Positions 15,518-23,828 of a stretch of 64,000 nucleotides of DNA are shown here, piece after piece; the stretch's first letter is position 1; every line of letters starts with the position of its first letter. The notes below the pieces were generated by a model. The model was not told the origin of the DNA. It did not search any database and was given only the letters and a program-made list of their open reading frames with translations. A program made the translations under genes and the position numbers. The DNA is taken from positions 124,001-188,000 of the forward strand of contig NZ_SNVW01000006.1 of assembly GCF_004361695.1 (NCBI RefSeq). Reading direction: 5' to 3'. This DNA is from Curtobacterium flaccumfaciens. Lineage in GTDB: Bacteria > Actinomycetota > Actinomycetes > Actinomycetales > Microbacteriaceae.

Positions 15518-18442
15518 GTGCGTACACAATCCCAGAAGCGTGCCGTCGCGCGCGCTCGCAGCATCCTCGCCGGCTTCGCCGTCGCCGGACTGGCCGGGCT
15601 CGCGCTCGTCGGCGCCGGGACCACCGCGGCCGTCGCCGCACCGCCGGCACAGACCACCTTCGTCAACGAGGGGTTCACCGGCGCGGACGCCGGCGACGGG
15701 TACATCCTGCCGTCGACCACGGCAGCGTCCGGCAACGTCGCGTGCCTCACCGCGCTCCCGGCGGACGGGGCGACGAACGCCGGTTCGATCCCGACCTGCA
15801 GTGACACGGCCGACGCGGTCGAGGGCGGTGCGCTCCGCCTGACGTCGAACGTCAACAACCAGTCCGGCGGTGTCGGCGCGAAGCAGTCGGTCCCGATCAC
15901 CAAGGGCATCGACGCCACCTTCAACAGCTACCAGTACAACGGCGACGGCGCGGACGGCATCGTCTTCTACCTCGCCGCGACCGACCCGTACAACCCGACC
16001 GTCCCGGAGAAGATCGGGTACCTCGGCGGCTCGATGGGCTACAGCGCCAGCACGGCGAACACCGCGCAGGGTCTGTCGCACGCCTACCTCGGCATCGGCC
16101 TGGACCGCTTCGGCAACTTCGCGAACCGGCAGTTCGGTGGCAACGGCTGCTCCGGCGACCAGAGCACCAACGGCACCCTGTTCGCGAACGCCGTGACGGT
16201 GCGCGGTCCCGGCGACGGTTCGACCGGGTACTGCGTGCTGTCGAAGACCTCGGTCAACGGCTCGCTCGACAAGACCGGGGTCACCGACCGCGCGCAGGCC
16301 AAGGTGCCCGTCGAGATCGTGATCAACCCGACGTCGTCCGTCCTGACGGCCCAGCAGAACACGTCCGTCACGGTCCCGGCCGGGCAGTACGCGGTCGTCT
16401 TCACCTCCATCGGCGGCAGCCAGCAGGTCGTCACGGGCACGCTCCCGAAGCTCGCCGCCTCGAACGCGGCGAACATCGACCCGTCGTGGATCGACCCGGC
16501 CACCGGCTACCCCTACAAGCTCACCTACGGATGGGTCGCCGGGACCGGCGGACAGAACGACGTGCACGAGGTCAACTACCTCCGGACGACGACGGCCGCC
16601 GGTCCGGTGCCGGTGCTGACCGCCCAGCCTGGAGGCACGACGAACGTCGCGCACGCCGGCTCGGGTTCGTACACGGTCAGCCCGACCGTCGCCGCCGACG
16701 GCGGCTCGGAGTCGCAGCTCGTCCGCACGACCACGACGTTCCCGGCCGGTGTCACGCCGTCCGTCGCCGACGCCTCCGGCACCGGCTGGACGTGTTCCGC
16801 GTCCGGGCAGGTCGTCGCGTGCGACCAGGCTGCGGCCGATCGCGCTCCGGGCACCGTCCTGCCGACGCTGAGCATCCCGTACACGGTGTCCGGCGCCGCC
16901 CGCACCGCGACCGTCTCGACCGTCGTGGCCTCCACCGACGCCGAGGCGATCACGATCACCCACGACGTCGCGGTCGCCGCTCAGGAGACCACGGTCGCCG
17001 TGCCCGACGTCACCGTCACCGTGGGCAACACCGCGACGCTTCGCGCCGAGGTCTCGTCCGCCGAGACCTCCGGGGCGACGGTCCCGACCGGCTCCGTGAC
17101 GTTCGCCCGTGCCGACACCGGCGAGGAGCTCTGCTCGGCGAAGACCACCGACGGCGTCGCGAGCTGCACCGTGCCGACGTCCGTGGTCGGCACGACCGCG
17201 ATCACCGCGACCTACCACGGCAACACCGACCACGCCGAGGCCGACGGTTCGGGCGTCCTCGTCGTGACGAAGGTCCCGACCGCGATCACGCTGACCTCGG
17301 CCCCGGAGGTCGCGCCGTACGGCAAGCCGGTGACCCTCGGCGTCGACGGACTCGAGGCGCAGGACGGCACCGTCCCCGCGCCGACGGGCACCGTCACGTT
17401 CCACGAGGGCGAGGTGCTCCTCTGCACCGCGACGCTCCCCGCCACGAGCTGCGACGTGACCGGCCTCACCGCCGGCAAGCACACCGTCACCGCGGTCTAC
17501 TCGGGCGACGCACTGCACGCGGCGGCGACCTCGGTGGACGTGGAGCTCACCGTGCGCAAGGCCACGACGACGCTCTCCCCGGGCAGCGGCCCGTCGACGC
17601 CGGGCAACCCGTCCGACCCGACCACCCCGGGCGACCCCGGCAACCCGTCCGACCCGACCGGCCCGTCCGACCCCTCGGACGGCGGCACGGGCACCACGGT
17701 GACCGTCACCCACGGTGAGACCACGACGCTCGACACCCCGAACGTCCCCGAGGACGCCACCGGAACCATCGACTACGTCACCGAGGACGGCACCGTCCTG
17801 TGCACCGCGACGCTCCCCGACACCACGTGCGCGGTCCCCTCGGACCTCGCCGGCGGGAAGTACCGCGTCCACGCCCGCTACAACGGCGACGCCAACTACG
17901 AGCCGGCCGAGGGCACGCCCTTCGACCTCGTCGTCACGGCGCAGCCCACCGCCCTCGTCGGCAGCACCGACACGTCCCACGCGGTCGTCGGCACGAAGGT
18001 CCGCCTCAGCGCTTCCGGTCTGCCGGCGGGGGCGACGGGCTCCGTGACGTTCACCACGGCGGACGGCACCGTCCTCTGCACGGTGACGTTGCCGGAGACC
18101 AGCTGCGAGACCGACACGCTGCCGGTCGGGACGAACACCGTGACGGTGGCCTACAGCGGGGACGCGTCGTTCGCGGCGTCGTCCACCACGCTGCGGATCG
18201 TCGTCGAGGCCGCCGCGGTCGCAGACCCGTCGGACGACCCCTCGGTCGAGCCGGTCCCGGGCGCGTCGATCGACCCGGCCGCTGCTGCGACCACGCCGCC
18301 CGCCGCTTCCGGTGAGCTCGCGTTCACCGGGTCCCCGGTGGCGATCGGCGCCGGCCTCGGGCTCGCGGGGGTCCTGCTCCTCGCAGGGCTGGTCCTGCTC
18401 GTGGTCCGGCGGCGTCGGGCCGCTCGCACCCCGGCGGAGTGA
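15518..18442 (+). CDS. Sortase-anchored surface protein: lectin-like domain plus Ig-like repeats
   Basis: A 974-residue cell-wall adhesin. A signal peptide occupies about residues 1-41 (AGLALVGAGTTAAVAA). A legume-lectin-like beta-sandwich follows to about 370, with NSYQYNGDGADGIVFYLAAT and HAYLGIGLDRFGNF, the usual carbohydrate-binding core. Then come one DUF11-like and at least four Ig-like (Big_3) modules with paired cysteines, e.g. TGSVTFARADTGEELC and TGTVTFHEGEVLLC. A Pro/Asp/Gly/Ser linker sits near residue 690. LAFTG near 932, one hydrophobic helix and RRRR at the end form the sorting signal. GTG start with AGGG upstream. It likely binds plant or biofilm glycans; no sortase gene is nearby. 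Confidence 0.88.
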   Translation: MRTQSQKRAVARARSILAGFAVAGLAGLALVGAGTTAAVAAPPAQTTFVNEGFTGADAGDGYILPSTTAASGNVACLTALPADGATNAGSIPTCSDTADAVEGGALRLTSNVNNQSGGVGAKQSVPITKGIDATFNSYQYNGDGADGIVFYLAATDPYNPTVPEKIGYLGGSMGYSASTANTAQGLSHAYLGIGLDRFGNFANRQFGGNGCSGDQSTNGTLFANAVTVRGPGDGSTGYCVLSKTSVNGSLDKTGVTDRAQAKVPVEIVINPTSSVLTAQQNTSVTVPAGQYAVVFTSIGGSQQVVTGTLPKLAASNAANIDPSWIDPATGYPYKLTYGWVAGTGGQNDVHEVNYLRTTTAAGPVPVLTAQPGGTTNVAHAGSGSYTVSPTVAADGGSESQLVRTTTTFPAGVTPSVADASGTGWTCSASGQVVACDQAAADRAPGTVLPTLSIPYTVSGAARTATVSTVVASTDAEAITITHDVAVAAQETTVAVPDVTVTVGNTATLRAEVSSAETSGATVPTGSVTFARADTGEELCSAKTTDGVASCTVPTSVVGTTAITATYHGNTDHAEADGSGVLVVTKVPTAITLTSAPEVAPYGKPVTLGVDGLEAQDGTVPAPTGTVTFHEGEVLLCTATLPATSCDVTGLTAGKHTVTAVYSGDALHAAATSVDVELTVRKATTTLSPGSGPSTPGNPSDPTTPGDPGNPSDPTGPSDPSDGGTGTTVTVTHGETTTLDTPNVPEDATGTIDYVTEDGTVLCTATLPDTTCAVPSDLAGGKYRVHARYNGDANYEPAEGTPFDLVVTAQPTALVGSTDTSHAVVGTKVRLSASGLPAGATGSVTFTTADGTVLCTVTLPETSCETDTLPVGTNTVTVAYSGDASFAASSTTLRIVVEAAAVADPSDDPSVEPVPGASIDPAAAATTPPAASGELAFTGSPVAIGAGLGLAGVLLLAGLVLLVVRRRRAARTPAE

Positions 18443-18468
18443 TCCACCCCGGGCGCTGACGACCACGA

Positions 18469-18504
18469 ACCGCGCACCGTGCGACCTCGCACGGTGCGCG
18501 GTTC
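18469..18504. terminator. Bidirectional terminator between adhesin and CopD-CtaG
   Basis: A 17-bp stem (AACCGCGCACCGTGCGA and its complement) around a CC loop in the gap between convergent genes. Confidence 0.85.
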
Positions 18505-18559
18505 TGCGTCCGGCACGACCCGCCGCCGACGCCGCCGACGCCGGCGACGCCGCGCGGCG

Positions 18560-20605
18560 TCAGTCGCGGTCGTTCATCGCCGCGAGACGCTCGTTGTACG
18601 CCTTGAGGTCCGCGTCGCCGTCGCGCTCGGCCTTCCGGTCGAGGCGCTTCGCGTCCCGCGTGTCCGACTTCACCCAGTTCCGCACCACGAGCAGGGCGAC
18701 GAACACCATCGGCAGCTCCGAGGCACCCCAGGCGATCCCGCCCCCGGTGTGCTGGTCGTCGAGGAGCGCGGCGTCGTTCGTCTGCCCCAGCGCGTGGAAC
18801 CAGTCGAGCGCGAAGACCGACTGCGAGGTCATCACCGCGACGCCGAAGAACGCGTGGAAGGCCAGGGTCGCGAGCAGCGCGATGATGAGGATCGGGTACG
18901 CGGGACGCTGCGGCCCCGGGTCGACGCCGATGAACACCCAGAAGAAGAGGTACCCGCTGAACACGAAGTGCACGACCATCGCGACGTGCCACTCGTGCGA
19001 CTGCATCGCGTACTGGTACGCGGGCGTGAAGTAGAACACCACGAGGGACCCGGCGAAGATGACCCCGGCGACGGCCGGCTTCGCGAGGAACTGCATGTAC
19101 CGCGAGTGCGTGAAGAGCATGAGCCACTCACGGGCACCCCGCGAGCCGTCGTTCCGGACGGGCAGGGTCCGCAGCGCGAGCAGCACCGGCCCCCCGAGCA
19201 CGAGCGGCAGCGGCACGAACATCATGAGCAGCATGTGCTGGAGCATGTGCGACGAGAAGTGGATCATGCCGTAGACCGCGGGCCCGGCCGAGGTCGTCCA
19301 GATGAACAGGGCACAGCCGAGCAGCCAGGCGATGGTGCGGCCGACGGGCCACTTGTCCCCGCGCTTCCGCAGCTTGCGGACGGCGAGCAGGTACCAGCCG
19401 GCACCGACCACGGCCAGGGCGAGCCACACCCAGTCGATGTGCCACTGGGTCAGGTACGTGTGCACGGTCTGCGCCGGCGGGTACGGGAAGCCGATGAGGC
19501 CGGAACGGGTGTCCTCGCCGGTCTCGGGCGTCTGCGGGATCGGCGGCTGCGAGCGACTCACGGCGACGGAGACCCCGATCGCGATCGCCATGAACACGAT
19601 CTCGGCGAGGGCGAACCGGACGAACAGCTTCCGGTCGAGCGGGGCGCGGAGGAGCCCGGGCACGAGTCGACGGCGCTGGACCACACCGGCGAGCCCGAGC
19701 AGCACGAGGATGGCCGCCTTGACCGTGATGAGCCACCCGTACGTCGTCGTGAAGAGGTCGAGCGGCCCGGTCAGCCGGAGCGATGCGTTGACGATGCCGG
19801 AGAACGCGACCGCCGCGAACGCCCAGCCGGCGAGCGTCGAGTACCGCGAGACGACCCGCCCGGTGGCCCCCTTCATCCGGGTGCGCAGGATCAGCACGGC
19901 GACGAGCCCGCCCGCCCAGACGCAGACCGCGACGAGGTGCACGGCGAGCGAGTTCACCGCGTTGGCGTGCTCGAGCGAGCCGGCCGCGTGACCGGACAGC
20001 GCGAGGGGGAGCAGCGCGAAGAGGCCGGCGACGGTGGCCACGGCGAGGGTCGTCACCCGGGTGGCGAACGCGGCGACGACGGTGGCGATGAGGATGGCGG
20101 CGGCCGAGACGACGAGCGCCTGGCCGATCTCGACCTGGAACGCGAACAGCATGAAGTTCCGCGCGAACACCGGGCTGGTGAGCGGGACGCCGAGGGTGTT
20201 CGCCCCGGTGAAGACGATGCTGACGACCGCGGCGAGGAACCACACCGCGCCGGTCGCCGCCGCCCACCGCGAGGCTCGGTGCTGGACGCTCGACATCGCG
20301 CCGTGGTCCTTCTTCTGCGCGGGGAGCGCGAACGCTGCGACGACGAGCAAGCCGATGGTGAGGGCAGCCATCGTGTCGTGCACGACGCGGGCGACGGGCA
20401 GGCCGTACTCGACGAGGTCGCCGGCGGAGACCAGCTGCTGGTTCGCGGTGAACGCGCCGGTGAGCGTCATCCCGAGGATCGAGCAGGCGACCGCGAGCGG
20501 GATCGCGATGACGAGGACCGTCGCGACGGTGGACGTGCGCGCGGTGACGGGCGTGGATTCCGGTGCCGCGCCTCCAGGCTGGGTTGCTGTGGGGGTGACG
20601 GTCAT
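18560..20605 (-). CDS. CopD / CtaG fusion membrane protein
   Basis: A two-domain polytopic protein of about 681 residues, common in actinobacteria as copper-transport CopD joined to a caa3-type CtaG oxidase-assembly domain. The first half has the CopD pattern (AVHLVAVCVWAGGLVAV with the conserved His/Trp). The second begins near residue 410 and carries GMIHFSSHMLQHMLLMM and GYLFFWVFIGVDP of CtaG. It probably delivers copper for terminal oxidase assembly. I chose ATG 20605; an ATG at 20629 would add 8 residues. A TACGAT box 9 nt upstream suggests a leaderless start. The start codon lies in a 16-bp palindrome (20597-20612). Confidence 0.87.
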   Translation of the reverse strand: MTVTPTATQPGGAAPESTPVTARTSTVATVLVIAIPLAVACSILGMTLTGAFTANQQLVSAGDLVEYGLPVARVVHDTMAALTIGLLVVAAFALPAQKKDHGAMSSVQHRASRWAAATGAVWFLAAVVSIVFTGANTLGVPLTSPVFARNFMLFAFQVEIGQALVVSAAAILIATVVAAFATRVTTLAVATVAGLFALLPLALSGHAAGSLEHANAVNSLAVHLVAVCVWAGGLVAVLILRTRMKGATGRVVSRYSTLAGWAFAAVAFSGIVNASLRLTGPLDLFTTTYGWLITVKAAILVLLGLAGVVQRRRLVPGLLRAPLDRKLFVRFALAEIVFMAIAIGVSVAVSRSQPPIPQTPETGEDTRSGLIGFPYPPAQTVHTYLTQWHIDWVWLALAVVGAGWYLLAVRKLRKRGDKWPVGRTIAWLLGCALFIWTTSAGPAVYGMIHFSSHMLQHMLLMMFVPLPLVLGGPVLLALRTLPVRNDGSRGAREWLMLFTHSRYMQFLAKPAVAGVIFAGSLVVFYFTPAYQYAMQSHEWHVAMVVHFVFSGYLFFWVFIGVDPGPQRPAYPILIIALLATLAFHAFFGVAVMTSQSVFALDWFHALGQTNDAALLDDQHTGGGIAWGASELPMVFVALLVVRNWVKSDTRDAKRLDRKAERDGDADLKAYNERLAAMNDRD

Positions 20606-20612
20606 GACCGTC
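20597..20612. promoter_or_regulatory. Perfect palindrome over the CopD-CtaG start codon
   Basis: GACGGTCATGACCGTC is a perfect 16-bp inverted repeat centred on the start codon. It lies between inverted arms GCCGCGCCTCCAG (20565-20577) and CTGGAGGCGCGGC (20631-20643), related to the dispersed palindrome family. It could be an operator; no regulator is identified. Confidence 0.4.
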
Positions 20613-20705
20613 CAATCGTAGGCGTCCATTCTGGAGGCGCGGCGTGCGTCGCGCAGACCGGCTGCGGCCCGCCACAGGGTGCGTCCACTGCGTCGGGTCG
20701 CGTCG

Positions 20706-21797
20706 TCAGACGCGTCGCTCCCAGATCCCCTCGCAGCCGACGCCGACGAAGCCGACCGCCTCGTTGACGTCGAGCATCGGGCGGTTCTCCTCGGCGTTGA
20801 AGGTGATGATCGACGGCCGGCCGGGGAAGTCCTGCTCGACGCGCTCGATCCCGGCGACCTTGAGCAGCCAGCCGAGGCGGTGCCCGCGGTGCTCGCGCAG
20901 GACGAGCGTGTCCCCCTGCATCACCGGCTGATCGCTGTTGTGCGGCACTGCCAGTTGCGTGAAACCAGCCAAGGTGGTGCTCGGGAGGTGCTCGATGGCG
21001 ACCGTGACCATGGTGCGCGGCGATCGCGCGAGCTGTGCCTCGTGCTCCCGCAGACGATCGCGCGTCCACACGTCCTCCGGCTCCTCCATGTCACCCTCGG
21101 GTGCATCGGTGCTCATCCTCGTCTCGAGCAGCGCGACACCGTCGAGCCACCGCTCCGGCGTCGGACCGGCCCAGGCGTGCACCCGGTAGTCGGGCACGGC
21201 GGCGACCGCTGCCCGGTCTCGGAGCTCACGCACGACGGAGTGGTCGGCCGGTAGTCCGAGGCGGCTGATCCGGTTCACTTGCCCGAAGCGCCAGCCGCGG
21301 CCGGTGAGGAAGCACACCCCGGCCTCGTCCGACGGCACAGCCCCGTAGCCGGTCGGCGGGACCACGTACCCGGGCCCGGATGCGGAGCCGACCTGCCGCG
21401 AGACGGAGTACGTCTTCCACTGCGTGCGACCCTCGGCGCGTGCGATCCCCTCGAGGTGGTCGGCGAGCAGCGTGCCGACGCCGCGTCGCTGGTGCCCGGG
21501 CGCGACGGCCACGGCGATCCAGCAGTTCGGCGTGTCCGGCGCGGCTTTCGTGTCGTAGGAGCCGGCGGCCACGGCGGTCCCGTCGGCGTCACGCACCGCG
21601 AAGAGACGACTCGGCGCCTCGGGATCGAGCAGGTACGGGAGCTGTTCCTCGGGGGTCCAGAGGATCTCCGGCAACCCGGTGACGTGCACCTCTGCCGCGT
21701 TCTGCACGGCCACCCACTCCCGGAACGCCTGCACCTTCGCCGGGTCGTCCGCCATCGTCCGGGGGACGTCGAGCTCGTGCACGGTGTACGTGGTCAT
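20706..21797 (-). CDS. Tandem GNAT acetyltransferase
   Basis: A 363-residue protein with two GNAT domains. The N-terminal domain holds the acetyl-CoA loop VAPGHQRRGVGTLLADHLEG near residue 105. The C-terminal domain has the degenerate loop REHRGHRLGWLLKVAGIE near 310 and ends in MLDVNEAVGFVGVG, a GNAT beta-strand pattern. ATG 21797 follows GGGAGG by 7 nt. Double-GNAT proteins of this type occur in actinomycetes (Eis- or MshD-like layouts), but no substrate can be named. Confidence 0.8.
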   Translation of the reverse strand: MTTYTVHELDVPRTMADDPAKVQAFREWVAVQNAAEVHVTGLPEILWTPEEQLPYLLDPEAPSRLFAVRDADGTAVAAGSYDTKAAPDTPNCWIAVAVAPGHQRRGVGTLLADHLEGIARAEGRTQWKTYSVSRQVGSASGPGYVVPPTGYGAVPSDEAGVCFLTGRGWRFGQVNRISRLGLPADHSVVRELRDRAAVAAVPDYRVHAWAGPTPERWLDGVALLETRMSTDAPEGDMEEPEDVWTRDRLREHEAQLARSPRTMVTVAIEHLPSTTLAGFTQLAVPHNSDQPVMQGDTLVLREHRGHRLGWLLKVAGIERVEQDFPGRPSIITFNAEENRPMLDVNEAVGFVGVGCEGIWERRV

Positions 21798-21886
21798 GTC
21801 GGAGCCTCCCGGCGGTGTCACGCTGCCCGACGCTGGGCAGCCTCACAGCCTACCGGGGACGGCGCGGGGCCGCCAGACTCCACATC

Positions 21887-21930
21887 GGTGAACGGGGGCC
21901 GTGCCGCTGGTGAACGGGGGCCGTGCCGCT
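21887..21930. repeat. 22-bp tandem duplication upstream of dcd
   Basis: GGTGAACGGGGGCCGTGCCG plus CT occurs twice back to back (21887-21908, 21909-21930) with no mismatch, directly before the dcd -10 box. It places two identical upstream segments next to the promoter. Confidence 0.9.
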
Positions 21931-21935
21931 AGGCT
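21930..21935 (+). promoter_or_regulatory. -10 box of leaderless dcd transcript
   Basis: TAGGCT ends 7 nt before the GTG at 21943, too close for a ribosome site. The same arrangement precedes several other genes here (TAGGCT 46241, TAGGTT 37348, TACGGT 45716, TAGGCT 60678). Confidence 0.6.
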
Positions 21936-21942
21936 GCTGCGC

Positions 21943-22530
21943 GTGCTGCTCTCCGACCGCGACATCTCCGCCCAGCTCGCCGAGGGCCGGATCGGGCTCG
22001 ACCCGTACGACGCCTCGCTCGTCCAGCCGTCGAGCATCGACGTCCGGCTCGACAAGTTCTTCCGGCTGTTCGACAACCACAAGTACCCGCACATCGACCC
22101 GGCGGTGGACCAGCCCGACCTCACCCGCCTGGTGGAGACCGACCCGGACGAGGCCTTCGTGCTGCACCCGGGGGAGTTCGTCCTCGGCTCCACGTACGAG
22201 GTCGTGACCCTGCCGGACGACATCGCCGCGCGTCTCGAGGGCAAGAGCTCGCTCGGGCGCCTCGGACTCCTGACGCACTCGACCGCAGGCTTCATCGACC
22301 CGGGCTTCTCGGGCCACGTGACGCTCGAGCTGTCGAACGTCGCGACGCTGCCGATCAAGCTCTGGCCGGGGATGAAGATCGGGCAGCTCTGCTTCTTCCA
22401 GCTGTCGAGCCCGGCGGAGAAGCCCTACGGTTCGGCCGAGTACCAGTCGCGGTACCAGGGGCAGCGCGGCCCGACGGCGTCGCGCTCGGCGCAGAACTTC
22501 CTGCGGACGGACGTCTCCCAGCGGGACTAG
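21943..22530 (+). CDS. dcd: dCTP deaminase
   Basis: Converts dCTP to dUTP (or directly to dUMP in the bifunctional actinobacterial type) for dTMP synthesis. It begins at GTG 21943, giving the standard start [11 protein letters not shown]; an upstream in-frame ATG-like extension is unnecessary. The active-site block [26 protein letters not shown], given only in outline, carries the catalytic Glu/Ser/Arg residues near 100-125. The C-terminal [11 protein letters not shown] closes over the nucleotide. Length is 195 residues, matching the family. Monocistronic. Confidence 0.95.
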   Translation: MLLSDRDISAQLAEGRIGLDPYDASLVQPSSIDVRLDKFFRLFDNHKYPHIDPAVDQPDLTRLVETDPDEAFVLHPGEFVLGSTYEVVTLPDDIAARLEGKSSLGRLGLLTHSTAGFIDPGFSGHVTLELSNVATLPIKLWPGMKIGQLCFFQLSSPAEKPYGSAEYQSRYQGQRGPTASRSAQNFLRTDVSQRD

Positions 22531-22556
22531 CCCGTTCCGCGACAACCGACGCCATC

Positions 22557-22634
22557 GCACTGCGCGATATCGCGTTCCGCCATCTCCGGCGCGTCGCGGC
22601 TTGAACTCCGCAATGTGCACTGCGAAATGTCGCA
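22557..22634. promoter_or_regulatory. Candidate operators for the Xre-MNT antitoxin
   Basis: GCACTGCGCGATATCGCG (22557-22574) and GCACTGCGAAATGTCGCA (22617-22634) are two copies of one partly palindromic sequence exactly 60 bp apart. The downstream copy ends about 20 bp before the gene start, consistent with autorepression by an Xre protein. Confidence 0.5.
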
Positions 22635-22653
22635 TTCTGTGTATCGTGGCGGC

Positions 22654-23169
22654 ATGTCCGCAGTTCTCCCACGGCCCGCGACGCTGGTGTCGGCTGCCGC
22701 GCTCATCCGGGACGCCCGACTCCGCGCCGAGCTGACCCAGGTGCAGCTCGCCGTCCGTGCCGGTGTCACCCAGAGCGTCATCAGCACCTACGAGAACGGC
22801 CGTCGCGAACCATCCCTCGCCGCCCTGCAGCGCCTGCTGCTGGCCGCGGGCTTCACGACGGCGATCGACCTGCGTCCCGTCGAGGACCCGCCGCCGCTCC
22901 GGGAGCGCGTCGCCGCGGTCCGGCAGGAGCTCACGGGGATCGTGCACCGTCACGGCGGGCGCAACCCCCGACTGTTCGGCAGCGTCGCCCGCGGCGAGGA
23001 CGGCCCGTCGAGCGACGTCGACCTCATGGTGGACCTCGACCCGGGGCTCGGCATCTTCGCGCTCATGCGGATCCAGGACGCCGCGGAACAGCTCCTGGGC
23101 GTGCGCGTGGACGTGGTCGACGCCGCGGGGATGGGCGTCGACGCGGTGCACGACGCGGTCCCGCTGTGA
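22654..23169 (+). CDS. Xre-HTH fused to MNT-type nucleotidyltransferase antitoxin
   Basis: A 171-residue antitoxin. Residues ~12-70 form an Xre helix-turn-helix (LTQVQLAVRAGVTQSVISTYENG). Residues ~90-165 form a minimal nucleotidyltransferase with the intact GSx10DxD motif, GSVARGEDGPSSDVD. In HEPN/MNT pairs the MNT partner adds AMP to a tyrosine of the toxin. ATG at 22654 has TATCGT 6 nt before GGCGGC, so it may be leaderless or use GGCGG. The stop overlaps the HEPN gene (GTGA). Confidence 0.85.
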   Translation: MSAVLPRPATLVSAAALIRDARLRAELTQVQLAVRAGVTQSVISTYENGRREPSLAALQRLLLAAGFTTAIDLRPVEDPPPLRERVAAVRQELTGIVHRHGGRNPRLFGSVARGEDGPSSDVDLMVDLDPGLGIFALMRIQDAAEQLLGVRVDVVDAAGMGVDAVHDAVPL

Positions 23170-23495
23170 GCCGCGACGTCGGGGACCGTCTCGACGACGT
23201 GCTGCAGGCGTGCGGGGTCATCGCGCGGTACGTCGACGACGGCGCGCTCCCCGAGGACCTGGTCTACGACGCGGTCCGGATGCGGCTCGTCGAGATCGGG
23301 GAGGCGGTCCGCATGCTCCCGAACGCGGTCACCTCGACCGAGCCGGGGATCCCGTGGTCGCGGGTGTCGCTCCTCGGGGAGCGCCTGACCCGCCGGTACT
23401 TCGACACGACGCCCGCCGTGGTGTTCGGGACCGCCCGGGTGGACGTGCCGTCCCTCTGCGAGGCGGTCCGCCGCATGCGCGCCGCCCAGCCGTAG
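23166..23495 (+). CDS. HEPN-domain (HepT/DUF86) toxin-like protein with degenerate active site
   Basis: A 109-residue helical protein, the partner of the MNT antitoxin. Active HepT RNases carry RNxxxHxYxxxD. Here the aligned segment reads GERLTRRYFDT, so the catalytic Arg becomes Gly and the His becomes Arg, while the Tyr that MNT modifies and the following Asp-containing turn remain. The upstream helix VRMRLVEIGEAVRMLP is typical. Coupled to the antitoxin by GTGA. RNase activity is therefore doubtful. Confidence 0.8.
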   Translation: MSRDVGDRLDDVLQACGVIARYVDDGALPEDLVYDAVRMRLVEIGEAVRMLPNAVTSTEPGIPWSRVSLLGERLTRRYFDTTPAVVFGTARVDVPSLCEAVRRMRAAQP

Positions 23496-23518
23496 CCGCG
23501 GGACCGGTCGCCCGTTCA

Positions 23519-23608
23519 CGAAAGCGACAGATGGCCGCGAACATCGCGCGTCCATCTGTCGCTCCGCCGGTCACGTCCGCGGTGCGTCGGGTGCGACTGT
23601 CGCTTTCG
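23519..23608. repeat. 90-bp intergenic inverted-repeat element, copy A
   Basis: Bounded by CGAAAGCGACAG and CTGTCGCTTTCG, with an internal CTGTCGCT at offset 37. The second copy (43988-44077) has the same length, ends and internal offset but a diverged interior. Confidence 0.75.
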
Positions 23609-23628
23609 CGCCGGAGGCGACGGCAGGC

Positions 23629-23670
23629 GGCCTGGAGGCGCGGTGCGGGCCCGCACCGCGCCTCCAGGCC
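23629..23670. repeat. 42-bp palindrome (GGCCTGGAGGCGCG family), perfect copy
   Basis: A perfect 42-bp inverted repeat with arms starting GGCCTGGAGGCGCGGTGCGG and centre GGGCCC. It lies between convergent genes and probably works as a transcription terminator or insulator. Related copies are at 28207, 34762 and 43877. Confidence 0.85.
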
Positions 23671-23698
23671 GGCAGCCGCTCGCCCTCACCGCCCCGAA

Positions 23699-23764
23699 CG
23701 CGCGTCCGCAACCCGGCGCGCGTCCGCAACCCGGCGCGCGTCCGCAACCCGGCGCGCGTCCGCA
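23699..23764. repeat. 18-bp tandem repeat, 3.7 copies
   Basis: CGCGCGTCCGCAACCCGG repeats exactly at 23699, 23717 and 23735, with a 12-bp partial copy at 23753. No spacers and no coding sense; together with the neighbouring elements it fills the 333-bp gap 23496-23828. Confidence 0.9.
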
Positions 23765-23776
23765 GCGGCGGACGCG

Positions 23777-23813
23777 GAACGGCCCCGCCTCGCAGAGCGA
23801 GACGGGGCCGTTC
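23777..23813 (-). terminator. Terminator of the sugar ABC operon
   Basis: A 17-bp stem (GAACGGCCCCGCCTCGC / GCGAGACGGGGCCGTTC, one mismatch) with an AGA loop, 16 nt past the stop codon of the binding-protein gene. Confidence 0.75.
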
Positions 23814-23828
23814 GTGGAGCGGGGGAGA

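Noticed and set aside
15500..18466. Leftward open frame of 988 codons opposite the adhesin
   Set aside because: Highly Arg/Gly-rich, low-complexity translation with no motifs, while the opposite strand has signal peptide, lectin, Ig modules and sorting signal.
23699..23764. CRISPR-like array
   Set aside because: Units of 18 bp are contiguous with no spacers and no cas genes are in the window; it is a simple tandem repeat.
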